A DNA stretch of 64,000 nucleotides, taken from assembly GCA_016710265.1 (NCBI GenBank), contig JADJJL010000003.1:790609-854608 (forward strand). The letters run 5' to 3'. The stretch's first letter is position 1. Every line of letters begins with the position of its first letter. This DNA comes from Saprospiraceae bacterium. Its GTDB lineage: Bacteria > Bacteroidota > Bacteroidia > Chitinophagales > Saprospiraceae. The notes beneath the pieces were generated by a model that did not search any database, had not been told where the DNA came from, and saw nothing but the letters and a program-made list of their open reading frames with translations. A program made the position numbers and the translations under genes. Below are positions 28,850-36,753 of this stretch, one piece after another.

Positions 28850-29645
28850 TAATTGTATTTATAAATTAGTCCAATAAAATTTATATTTATCTACTTCCTT
28901 TTGTCCTACTTTTTGTCGCACGACTGAACGATCTAAGCTAAAGCTTAGTAGAGTGTGAAGCCATGGTGCAAAGCAAATGCGCCGGCCTAGGCGCATTGGC
29001 TGAACCGCAATGCAAACCAATGCGGCAGGTAATAAATTAATTGAACTAAGCGAGTTAGTGATTGAACCGAGCTGATAACCTCGTCAAGCTAGCTTGGGAA
29101 CGTCGGCAGTAAGTAGTATATCAATTAATATTTTACTTAACCAAACATATCGATTCTTACTTTCTTTTGACCGCAAAAGAAAGTAAGCAAAGAAAACTCG
29201 TCACAAAAAAAGGCGATCACGCCGTTGGCGTGACCAGGTTTTCCGAGCGGGCGTCCCCAAGAGTACTTGGGGACTGGATTTCCCGCTCTCCAAACCTTTC
29301 GCTGGTTTTTTGTGACAATCCAAAATATATAATATATTTAAGGAATTCAAATAATCCGGTTGCTAGAATTTTGATGCAACAAGTCAATTCAGCGCGGGGG
29401 GGGGGGGGGTTTCGGGGGGGGGGGGGGGGCCTCCTCTTTTGCGGGGCGCCGGGGGGGGGTTGTGGGGCGGGGGGGGCGGCGCGCGGAGTTTATAACGCTT
29501 AGGCGTCGCTCCGCATTTTCATGCTTCGACAAGCTCAGCACAAGCATTTCCACATTTTCTAATTATATTCTGCCGCTGGATATATATAAATAGACTAAGA
29601 CCTTGAAATGAGAATTGGACTCAATTATATTTCCAAGTGGTATTA
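28850..29645. repeat. Palindromic mosaic repeat island A
   Basis: Intergenic island sharing modules with islands B and C. In order: CTAAGCT hairpin 28933-28948; AATGCGCC hairpin with loop GGCCTA 28976-28997; CCGCAATG/CAATGCGG hairpin with loop CAAAC 29005-29025; a 14-bp stem CTTACTTTCTTTTG at 29156-29187; a three-way structured element 29200-29316; a G-rich tract 29396-29480; and a module at 29571-29645 also present at 35587-35665. The 29167-29502 frame is repeat sequence, not a gene. The remainder of the 28700-29868 gap holds only AT-rich DNA. Confidence 0.8.
29200..29316. other. Three-way-junction-like structured element
   Basis: An 11-bp outer stem GTCACAAAAAA (29200-29210) with TTTTTTGTGAC (29306-29316) encloses two hairpins. 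The first is TCACGCC / GGCGTGA (29217-29233, loop GTT). The second is GAGCGGG / CCCGCTC (29245-29288) enclosing a 9-bp stem GTCCCCAAG with loop AGTA. All arms pair perfectly. A long hairpin occupies the equivalent place in island C. Confidence 0.6.
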
Positions 29646-29816
29646 TATGAAACTTTAAGAAAATCCTCAAGACTAGCAGTCAGCTATTGTCCAAGAAGCC
29701 CCTATATATTCGAAATAGCAGAAAGAATGAAACTTTCTTTAAACAATTATAACAATATGATAATCAGTTTATTGAATAATTGAAAAATTAATAAACGCCA
29801 TTAATGTTTTTTAGCT

Positions 29817-29848
29817 ATTGTCTATTTGGCTCAGTTGATTTACTTTTG
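29817..29848 (+). promoter_or_regulatory. Promoter of the AIM24-family gene
   Basis: -33-like ATTG (29817-29820), 20-base spacer, and an exact -7 box TACTTTTG (29841-29848), leaving a leader of about 18 bases before the ATG at 29869. Matches the Bacteroidota sigma-ABfr consensus in sequence and spacing except for one base of the -33 box. Confidence 0.5.
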
Positions 29849-29868
29849 TCTTCTATTATTCTAAAAGG

Positions 29869-30654
29869 ATGAGAAACGACGAAATTGATTACAAACTGTT
29901 TGGCGAAGAGCTACAATACGTTCAAATTGAATTAGATCCGGGAGAAACTACGGTTGCTGAGAGCGGAGCTTTTTTGATGATGGAGGATGGAATTAGAATG
30001 GCCACCGTCTTTGGAGATGGTAGCGGAGCTACTCAAGGAGGTTTTTTTGGAAAGGTGATGAATGCTGGAAAAAGGCTACTCACAGGTGAAAGTTTGTTTA
30101 TGACGACTTTTACCAATGAAGGCAATGTCAAAGCACATGTCAGCTTTGCTGCGCCTTATACCGGTAAAATAATTCCACTTTCTTTGAGCCAGTACAACGG
30201 GAAAATTATTGCGCAAAAGGATTCGTTTTTATGTGCAGCCCGTGGTGTATCCATTGGAATTGAACTACAGAAAAGACTTGGCACCGGAATTTTTGGCGGT
30301 GAAGGATTCATTATGCAAAAGTTGGAAGGAGATGGTTTGGTATTTGTGCATGCCGGAGGATATGTTACCAAAAAGGAATTGGGCATCGGTGAAATATTGA
30401 GGATTGATACAGGATGCGTAGTGGCTTATACCAGCCAAATAGATTTTGATATAGAATTTATCAAGGGGGTTAAAAACTGGATGTTTGGCGGTGAAGGATT
30501 GTTTTATGCCCTTTTAAGAGGACCGGGTACCGTTTGGATCCAATCTTTACCTATCAGCCGATTAGCAGGAAAAATCATGCAATATGGAGGTGGAAGACGG
30601 AGAGAAGAGGGAAGTATTTTAGGAGGATTGGGAAATATTTTGGATGGAGAATAA
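29869..30654 (+). CDS. AIM24 / TIGR00266 family protein
   Basis: 261-residue protein of the AIM24 family, a conserved beta-rich fold found in bacteria and mitochondria with no settled bacterial function. Family features seen are the N-terminal YVQIELDPGETTVAESGAF, the glycine-rich RLLTGESLFMTTFTNEG, IIPLSLSQYNGKIIAQKDSFLCA, FGGEGFIMQKLEGDGLVFVHAGG and the C-terminal GPGTVWIQSLPISRLA. Complete, without signal peptide or membrane helix, hence probably cytoplasmic. It has its own promoter and lies between repeat island A and an outer membrane barrel gene. Confidence 0.88.
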   Translation: MRNDEIDYKLFGEELQYVQIELDPGETTVAESGAFLMMEDGIRMATVFGDGSGATQGGFFGKVMNAGKRLLTGESLFMTTFTNEGNVKAHVSFAAPYTGKIIPLSLSQYNGKIIAQKDSFLCAARGVSIGIELQKRLGTGIFGGEGFIMQKLEGDGLVFVHAGGYVTKKELGIGEILRIDTGCVVAYTSQIDFDIEFIKGVKNWMFGGEGLFYALLRGPGTVWIQSLPISRLAGKIMQYGGGRRREEGSILGGLGNILDGE

Positions 30655-30761
30655 ACCATATAATCCATTATAATATTGATTTTTATTATCTTAAAATGTT
30701 TTTATTAAAATTGAGAAATCATAATATTAAATAGCTTTAATCATTAAAAATAAAATCTAAA

Positions 30762-31505
30762 ATGAAAAAAATTTTATTACTTTTTGTTTTTTTACTTTTA
30801 CTTTCCAACACCTATTCTCAAAAAATTTATGCTTGGTGGGATGTTGGTCTTAAAACTTCATACGGCTTGACAGGTCTCATTAATACTAAATTGTTTGATG
30901 ACAAAATATATGAGCATAATCTTAGTGCCGGATACGGAATTGGTGGAAAATTTGGATTCTATTTTGGATTATTTAATGGAATCACTGTAGATTTTATGTT
31001 GTCTGGCAACAAACAAAAATTTGATTATACCTTTGACAACACACAAGGATATATACATTCTTTAAAATGGAATAATTACGATTTGGCCGTGCTGTATCGT
31101 ATGCAAAAAGATGGTGTGTATCTAGAGTTGGGACCTCAAATTTCGTTTTTGAGAAAAGTAACCAATGAAGATTCCAGACCTGGAAGTATCAATGGAGATG
31201 TTAGTTCAAATTTTACCGACAAGTATTTTTCCGGAATATTTGGTGTGGGTGGATATATATTAAATTATGAAACCTTCACATTAATGGCCGGATTTAGATT
31301 GGGATACGGATTTACAGACTTAGTAAATGCAACAGGAAAGGAAAATAATTTCCCTACTCCTAGCCAACAAGATAGAACCCGTGCTAGCTCTGATGTAAGT
31401 ACCAACCCAGCATTTGTTCAAATAGTATTGGAAGCAAATCTTGCGTTGGGATATTATGGACGTACCTCATGCAGTAAGAGAGCCAGTATATTTAGTTTTG
31501 ATTAA
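30762..31505 (+). CDS. Outer membrane beta-barrel protein, unknown role
   Basis: 247 residues with a signal peptide (MKKILLLFVFLLLL to YSQ), then alternating glycine-aromatic beta strands typical of eight- to ten-stranded barrels: WDVGLKTSYGLTGL, YGIGGKFGFYFGLFNGI, FSGIFGVGGYILNY, LMAGFRLGYGFTDL, QIVLEANLALGYYG. The last strand is followed by a short basic tail, SCSKRASIFSFD. No catalytic motif. Ends at a bidirectional terminator shared with the convergent thioesterase gene. Confidence 0.72.
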   Translation: MKKILLLFVFLLLLSNTYSQKIYAWWDVGLKTSYGLTGLINTKLFDDKIYEHNLSAGYGIGGKFGFYFGLFNGITVDFMLSGNKQKFDYTFDNTQGYIHSLKWNNYDLAVLYRMQKDGVYLELGPQISFLRKVTNEDSRPGSINGDVSSNFTDKYFSGIFGVGGYILNYETFTLMAGFRLGYGFTDLVNATGKENNFPTPSQQDRTRASSDVSTNPAFVQIVLEANLALGYYGRTSCSKRASIFSFD

Positions 31506-31523
31506 ATATTAAAATTAGCAGAT

Positions 31524-31562
31524 AAAAAAAGCCATTTATTGAAAAATAGATGGCTTTTTTTA
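31524..31562. terminator. Bidirectional terminator
   Basis: GCCATTTATT (31531-31540), GAAA loop, AATAGATGGC (31545-31554), flanked by A7 on the left and T7 on the right. It can serve both the barrel gene on the plus strand and the thioesterase gene on the minus strand. Confidence 0.9.
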
Positions 31563-31591
31563 TTTACATATTTTGAGTTTGCTTCTTGGTT

Positions 31592-31996
31592 TTAGTTTTG
31601 AAGCAATTTTGTATTGAGATAATTTCTTTTGACGGTTTCACCAATAGCAGTAGGACTGCCATCATCATCAATTCTGACAAAAGTAATACTGGTGCTGCAA
31701 ACCAAGGTTTCTTCTCCACTATATAAGCTGTACTTTCGAGCTTCCAAATTAAGAGTGATGGAAGTTTTTCCTAATTTGTCAATTTCTCCATAAATTCTTA
31801 AATGTTGTCCTGCCTTTAGTGGTTTTTTAAAAGTCAGTTCTCCTACTTTTACCGTAACCATATTTGGAGTGTAACAGAATTCCGTGGCATATGCTGCAGC
31901 AGCCTCATCAATCCATGCCATTAAGATGCCTCCAAATAAATTGCCATGAATTCCAATGTCCCTTCCCATCACGATTTTCTTTGATAATAATTCCAT
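31592..31996 (-). CDS. Hotdog-fold acyl-CoA thioesterase
   Basis: 134-residue cytoplasmic enzyme hydrolysing acyl-CoA thioesters, YciA/ACOT type. The N-terminal IHGNLFGGILMAWIDEAAAAYA contains the conserved N-x-x-G-G-x-(L/I) helix start and the aspartate-glutamate of the active site. VTVKVGELTFKKPLKAGQ and the SITFVRID strand complete one hotdog domain. Standard length for a single-domain member. Monocistronic between two terminators. The acyl chain preference cannot be read from sequence. Confidence 0.9.
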   Translation of the reverse strand: MELLSKKIVMGRDIGIHGNLFGGILMAWIDEAAAAYATEFCYTPNMVTVKVGELTFKKPLKAGQHLRIYGEIDKLGKTSITLNLEARKYSLYSGEETLVCSTSITFVRIDDDGSPTAIGETVKRNYLNTKLLQN

Positions 31997-32023
31997 ATTT
32001 GAATTTTAATTTTCATTAATAAA

Positions 32024-32052
32024 AAAAGCCCTGCATTTCTACAAGGCTTATA
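32024..32052 (-). terminator. Terminator downstream of the CoA-binding protein gene
   Basis: On the minus strand AAGCCTTG pairs with CAGGGCTT (one G-T pair) around an eight-base loop and is followed by a T7 run. The rest of the 31997-32276 gap shows nothing recognised. Confidence 0.65.
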
Positions 32053-32276
32053 AAATATAATTTACATTTTAAAATTTTAATTTTACATTTTTATTCCTTG
32101 CATATTTATTTGCAAACGACAGCAACTCATGATATGTTGAATATAAAATTTCATGTGGCACAAAGCTAAGTGAATTAAAAATAATATTTTCTTTGTTTGA
32201 AAATCATTATCATATATCTAAAAGAAAGCTTAAAAATTTTAGGACTAAAATTTCAATATATTAATCCTTAAGATGT

Positions 32277-32639
32277 TTAGTATTGTCCAGAACGAAGCAT
32301 TACCAATGTACAAGCTTCAATCACTTCAATGCCATGGGCTTTGGCAAGTACAGTTAATTCATTGTTTTCAGTGCCTGGATTCATGATGATTCTTTGAGGT
32401 CTTAGTGAAAGGATGTAATCATATTCATCAAGCTGCCTTTGCGGATTTAAATATAAGCTTAATGTATTTACATCTTTATATGGTTCACGTTGGGTGACGA
32501 TTGGAATTTGTCCAATGTGAGATTCTTTTTGACCTATGGCTATTACATCATGATGATATTCAATTAACATTTTTACAGCCATATTGGAATATCGCGAAGG
32601 ATTATCGCTTGCACCTAACACTATTGTTTTCTTGTTCAT
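32277..32639 (-). CDS. CoA-binding (YccU-like) protein
   Basis: 120-residue single Rossmann domain of the CoA_binding family, related to the N-terminal part of succinyl-CoA synthetase alpha. Starts MNKKTIVLGASDNPSRYSN, with the loop GASDNPSRYSNMAV, then LNPQRQLDEYDYILSLRPQRIIMNPGTENNE and EACTLVMLRSGQY. The ATG at 32639 is preferred over one five codons upstream because the family begins right before the first strand. Biochemical role unknown. It lies downstream of the glycosyltransferase gene with a 44-base gap. Confidence 0.88.
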   Translation of the reverse strand: MNKKTIVLGASDNPSRYSNMAVKMLIEYHHDVIAIGQKESHIGQIPIVTQREPYKDVNTLSLYLNPQRQLDEYDYILSLRPQRIIMNPGTENNELTVLAKAHGIEVIEACTLVMLRSGQY

Positions 32640-32683
32640 ACAAACAATTAACAATAATGTAAAATCAAGGTTGACTTAATGTC

Positions 32684-33706
32684 TTAATAAGTTTTCAACT
32701 TAAGTTTAGAGCGTACTTGTTCGGCTTTCGAAAGTGCTTCTTGGATGAATTGCATGTAGTGGGCTGGAAAATCAAGTTTTACAGGTTTAAAAGCCTGGAT
32801 TTTTTCGACGATTTGTTCTTTGAGTTGATTGTTGGGTTTGTATATTACCTGAGCCCCCAATTTGCTTGCTGCATAGGCATTGCAAGCTTGTTCATACTGT
32901 CTGGTGATTGGTATCAGCAACATCGGTTTACCCAAGTAGAAAGCCTCAGAAGGGATCTCAAAACCCGCATTGGCTATGACCCCATTGCTACTGGCGAGGC
33001 TTTTATTAAATTCTACCCTGGATATGCTTTTAAATTTAATATTCTTGTATTCAATTTCTTCTTCGATCTCTGAATGAAAGACTTCGAATTTATAATTTGG
33101 AATGGAACTCAATAAATTTCTAAGGTAGAAAAGTCCAAATGAGGGTAGATATACGGTAATATGACCTTCCTGGGTATTAGGAGAATTTCGAATGTCATCT
33201 TTGATCACCGGGGTGTGAATGAAGGAATCATAAGATTGAAAATGAAATCCGATTTTATCGTGTGCTGGCGCAAATTTTCTTAGGATGGTAGAAGCTAGAT
33301 GATCCTTTGCAATGGGAGGAATAGGAGTATTGGGTGATAGGAAAGAAGCTTGATGACTTAAAGCGATGCAGGGCACTTTTTTATTTAAGCAGGCTCGGGC
33401 AGAGATGGGTTCAAAGTCGTTAAAAACAACATCATAATCTTCTACCGGTGATTGGTTTATTTCCTTGCACCAGGACTTTAAATCAATTTGTCGGATGGTA
33501 TTTAAATAGTCGATACCACCTTTCGAATTGTATTGAAAGCTTACTCCTGGTAATTTGTATTTTATTTCGAAAGGAGTGTCTAGAGAATAATTTGAGCCGC
33601 TGATTAAAAAATCAATGCTTCCAAATTCTTTAAGATAGGGGTATATGCTGATGGCTCTACTGAGGTGACCGTTACCGGTACCCTGAATCGAATACAATAT
33701 CTTCAT
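32684..33706 (-). CDS. MurG-like glycosyltransferase family protein
   Basis: 340-residue GT-B fold protein of a family seen in Bacteroidota next to LpxH-like hydrolases. Starts MKILYSIQGTGNGHLSRAISI, where GTGNGHLSRA is the donor/acceptor loop analogous to GGTGGH of MurG. Later motifs are DVVFNDFEPISARA, CIALSHQASFLSP and, in the C-terminal domain, ANAGFEIPSEAFYLGKPMLLIPITRQYEQACNA cut by the usual nucleotide-sugar site. Substrate unknown, probably an envelope glycolipid. Its start lies 35 bases inside the upstream phosphoesterase gene, so they are cotranscribed. Confidence 0.82.
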   Translation of the reverse strand: MKILYSIQGTGNGHLSRAISIYPYLKEFGSIDFLISGSNYSLDTPFEIKYKLPGVSFQYNSKGGIDYLNTIRQIDLKSWCKEINQSPVEDYDVVFNDFEPISARACLNKKVPCIALSHQASFLSPNTPIPPIAKDHLASTILRKFAPAHDKIGFHFQSYDSFIHTPVIKDDIRNSPNTQEGHITVYLPSFGLFYLRNLLSSIPNYKFEVFHSEIEEEIEYKNIKFKSISRVEFNKSLASSNGVIANAGFEIPSEAFYLGKPMLLIPITRQYEQACNAYAASKLGAQVIYKPNNQLKEQIVEKIQAFKPVKLDFPAHYMQFIQEALSKAEQVRSKLKLKTY

Positions 33707-34529
33707 AAAGGGCTTGGGTATTTGGAATATTTATGTGAAAGCTATTTTCAAAATTGTGAGAAACAGTTTTTTTCTTTTTATTGGAGATAGGATGTTTGTA
33801 TAGGACCCATTCTGAATTAGAATATTCTAAAGCAGAACAGTTTTCAACCCAGTCTCCACTATTTAAGTAAACTACTTTTTTATTTTCAATCTGCGCGGTG
33901 CGGATCACGGGACTGTGTAAATGACCGCAAATCACTTGATCATATCCTTGATCAATCGCATGCTCGATGGCAGTTTGTTCAAAATCGTTAATATATTTGA
34001 CCGCCTGTTTTATACTTTCTTTGATTTTTTTAGAGAGTGAAAATTTTTCAAAACCAAAGCGATCGCAAAATTTATTAATTATTGCATTCAATAATATAAG
34101 TAGATCGTATCCTTTACCACCTAATTTGGCCAGGAACTTGGTGTGTTGAATGGATAGATCAAAAATATCACCATGAAAAATCCAGGTTTTCTTTCCATCC
34201 AAATTTAAAACTAGTTTGTTGCAAAGTTTGATGTTTCCCAATTCAAAGTCAGCGTATCTTCTTATGGCCTCATCGTGATTTCCCAATAGGTAGTACACCT
34301 TTGTACCTTTGGAAGCCATTTTTAATATTTTTTGAATCACCCGTATATGGAATTCAGGAAAATATTTTTTATCAAAGGACCATATGTCAATGATGTCACC
34401 GTTTAAAACCAATATTTTAGGATCGATGTCTTGAAGGTATTCATAGATGGCTTCCGATTGACAACCATAAGTACCTAAATGTAAATCACTCAAAACGACC
34501 AGATCAAGCTTTCTTTTATCTTTGTTCAT
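33672..34529 (-). CDS. LpxH-like metallophosphoesterase
   Basis: 285-residue calcineurin-like phosphoesterase related to UDP-2,3-diacylglucosamine hydrolase of lipid A synthesis. Metal-binding motifs are all present: SDLHLG, NGDIIDIW, LLGNHDEAIRRYAD, FHGDIFDL and VICGHLHSP. The order and the HGD with a following loop favour LpxH/LpxH2-like hydrolases over nucleases. Because paralogues are common in Bacteroidota, the exact substrate stays open. Forms an operon with the overlapping glycosyltransferase gene, pointing to lipid A or another glycolipid. Confidence 0.82.
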   Translation of the reverse strand: MNKDKRKLDLVVLSDLHLGTYGCQSEAIYEYLQDIDPKILVLNGDIIDIWSFDKKYFPEFHIRVIQKILKMASKGTKVYYLLGNHDEAIRRYADFELGNIKLCNKLVLNLDGKKTWIFHGDIFDLSIQHTKFLAKLGGKGYDLLILLNAIINKFCDRFGFEKFSLSKKIKESIKQAVKYINDFEQTAIEHAIDQGYDQVICGHLHSPVIRTAQIENKKVVYLNSGDWVENCSALEYSNSEWVLYKHPISNKKKKTVSHNFENSFHINIPNTQALYEDIVFDSGYR

Positions 34530-34609
34530 GCAATTGAAATATACTTAAAACAAAAACAAAGTTCGATATTGGTGTTTACTTAAATATGTCTACAGTATTA
34601 ATTCTATAT

Positions 34610-35665
34610 TATGGACTTTGATAATTCTAATTGTATTTTTAAAATAGTCCAATAGAATTTATAAAGCTAGGAATGCACTATCATGTTTGCAGCTTGACAA
34701 GTTCATACCATTAGCTTGGTGTCGCAGGATACTGCGATATTTGAGGGAACGCCCACCAAGCAGGCTTGGGGGCAAGCTGTTAACGAACGGTTCTTGTCAT
34801 TAATTTTCCGGATATTTAATTTCTTTTTCCTGTCCTACTTTTTGTCGCATGAAGCCATGGTGCAAAGCAAATGCGCCGGACTAGGCGCATTAATGGCTGA
34901 ACCGCATTGCAAACCAATGCGGCAGGTAATAAATTTGAACTAAGCGAGTTAGTGACTGAACCGAGCTGATAACCTCGTCAACCTGGCTTGGGAACATTAG
35001 CGGTAGGTATTAAATCAATTAATATTTTACTTAACCCAACATATATATTCTTACTTTCTTTTGCGTGGCCAAAAGAAAGTAAAAAAAGCCACCGGCTGGG
35101 CGTTCGCTCACCCATCATCACTTTTGCCGCTACTAAAAAACTCACCTTGGGCTCAGACAGTTGCAGCATTCGGGATGGGTCCGCCTGCTAAGGGACCTAT
35201 AGCTTTGTTAAACTTAATTTGTTTTTTATGAATAAGGGATTAAGAGCAAAGCTTCATTTTTACATTGTCTAATTGAATGTTGAGCCGCTGGTTTAGAAAG
35301 GCTCTTTTAATACTCGGATATATATCAATCCTACATTTTCACATTTTCAAATTTTCAAATTATATTCTGCCGCTGGTTTAGAAAGGCTCTTTTAATACTC
35401 GGGGATATATGAACAAACTAATATTCCCATTCTCTAATTCTCTAATTCTCTAATTTTCTAATCTACTAATTTACTAATCAAATATTCCCATTTCCCAATT
35501 TTCGTATTTTCATGGCGCCGAATGCGCCACGTCGCTTTACTCCGCATTTTCAAATTTTCACATTTCCAAATTTCCACATTCTCTAATTATATTCTGCCAC
35601 TGCATAAATATAAATAGACTAAGACCTTGAAATGAGAATTGGACTCAATTATAATTCCAAGTTGT
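34610..35665. repeat. Palindromic mosaic repeat island B
   Basis: Shares modules with A and C. AATGCGCC hairpin with loop GGACTA (34870-34891); CCGCATTG hairpin with loop CAAAC (34902-34922); 13-bp stem TTACTTTCTTTTG with loop CGTGGC (35051-35082); a degraded long hairpin (35110-35175); an 80-base stretch at 35220-35300 identical to 42517-42600; two copies of a module beginning CGCTGGTTTAGAAAGGCTC (35287 and 35371); and heptamer-like CTAATTC/CTAATTT runs (35428-35475). Its end, 35587-35665, repeats the end of island A. Frames at 34716-34943 and 34978-35191 are repeat sequence. Confidence 0.8.
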
Positions 35666-35682
35666 ATAATTTAAATAGAATT

Positions 35683-36444
35683 CTATAATGCTTGTTTCCA
35701 AAGTTGATTTAGGATTTCATATTTTCTCCTAACTCCTTTGGCAGATCTTACTGCAATCAACCAACCAATTCGTCCATCCAAAAACCCAGCTTTTAGAATA
35801 TAAATATTTAAAAATTTATACATTGGTTTGATCCAAAGATCAATAAAATTAGGCTTCTTGCCTTGATTATAATATTGCTTGGCGGCAATATTTGAAAAAT
35901 TTTCTATTTGAGAAAGATGATCTTCATGAGACATAAAACTATAATGTAAAATATGTCCGTCCATGGTTTCAATAGATTCAGATTTGTTGATTGGTGAAAC
36001 TACTTCGTGGAGATCAGATTTAGTCCATTCTGCGTGATCTCTATGCCACAATCTTATTTTACGGTCAGGATACCAACCACTGTGTTGCACCCAATCCGAT
36101 ACAAGCCAGGTTATTCTATTTAATTTATATAAGTTTTTTAGATTGGATAATTTTGCATTTGCAATTTCATGGATGAGTTCATCATCCAAACATTCATCCG
36201 CATCCAATGATAAGATGAAATCGTGTTTTGCAAGTGCAACAGCTGCAGATTTTTGAGTACCGTATCCGTCAAATTTTCTTTGGTAAAAGGCTACATTTAA
36301 TTTTTTGCATATTGCTTCGGTTTGATCTGTACTAAATGAATCCAAAACAACTACTTCATCCGCTATGGGCAGGAGTGAGTTTAAGCACCTTTCAATGTTC
36401 TTTGCTTCATTGTATGTAATGACAACCGCTGAAATTTTATTCAA
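35683..36444 (-). CDS. Family 2 glycosyltransferase (LPS core type)
   Basis: 253-residue cytoplasmic GT2 enzyme resembling WaaE/KdtX beta-1,4-glucosyltransferases that decorate the LPS core. N-terminal AVVITYNEAKNIERCLNSL, then VVLDSFSTDQTEAI and the DxD-type LSLDADECLDDEL for nucleotide-sugar and metal binding. Further on, KIRLWHRDHAEWTKSDLHE and the basic GVRRKYEIL tail are typical. Single gene between repeat island B and the divergent giant adhesin gene. Donor and acceptor cannot be read from sequence. Confidence 0.85.
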   Translation of the reverse strand: MNKISAVVITYNEAKNIERCLNSLLPIADEVVVLDSFSTDQTEAICKKLNVAFYQRKFDGYGTQKSAAVALAKHDFILSLDADECLDDELIHEIANAKLSNLKNLYKLNRITWLVSDWVQHSGWYPDRKIRLWHRDHAEWTKSDLHEVVSPINKSESIETMDGHILHYSFMSHEDHLSQIENFSNIAAKQYYNQGKKPNFIDLWIKPMYKFLNIYILKAGFLDGRIGWLIAVRSAKGVRRKYEILNQLWKQAL

Positions 36445-36753
36445 TTTTGAAGATTTAATGTTAAAATTAATTCAAAGATATTGATTTATTAAATATAAAC
36501 TATTTATTGATGAATCATTGATGTTTGGCTAACTCTGATCCATTCAGTGGTATACACTTTTGCATTTTTATTAAATTATATTTTTTTTATATTTTATATT
36601 CATTCCATAATAAAAATACCTATTATTTGGTATGTCTGCTTTGTGATTCAATTTGGCTTCAATGACATACCTTTACGCCCAAGAACTCTCAAATCTCCCA
36701 AAGCTCCTGACTGTTTTTTTTTGATTTCAATCATTGATTATATAAATTTTTAT
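36445..36753. other. Divergent intergenic region
   Basis: 309 very AT-rich bases between the GT2 gene and the giant adhesin gene. It must hold both promoters; no exact TAnnTTTG with proper spacing is obvious. An upstream GTG-initiated extension of the adhesin frame (36547-36753) lacks a sensible signal peptide and is treated as untranslated. Confidence 0.5.

Noticed and set aside
29167..29502. 111-codon frame in island A
   Set aside because: It runs through a palindromic stem, the three-way element and the G-rich patch; no protein-like composition.
35428..35475. Possible CRISPR from regularly repeated short words
   Set aside because: Repeats are 7-8 bases, degenerate, without spacers, and no cas gene is present.
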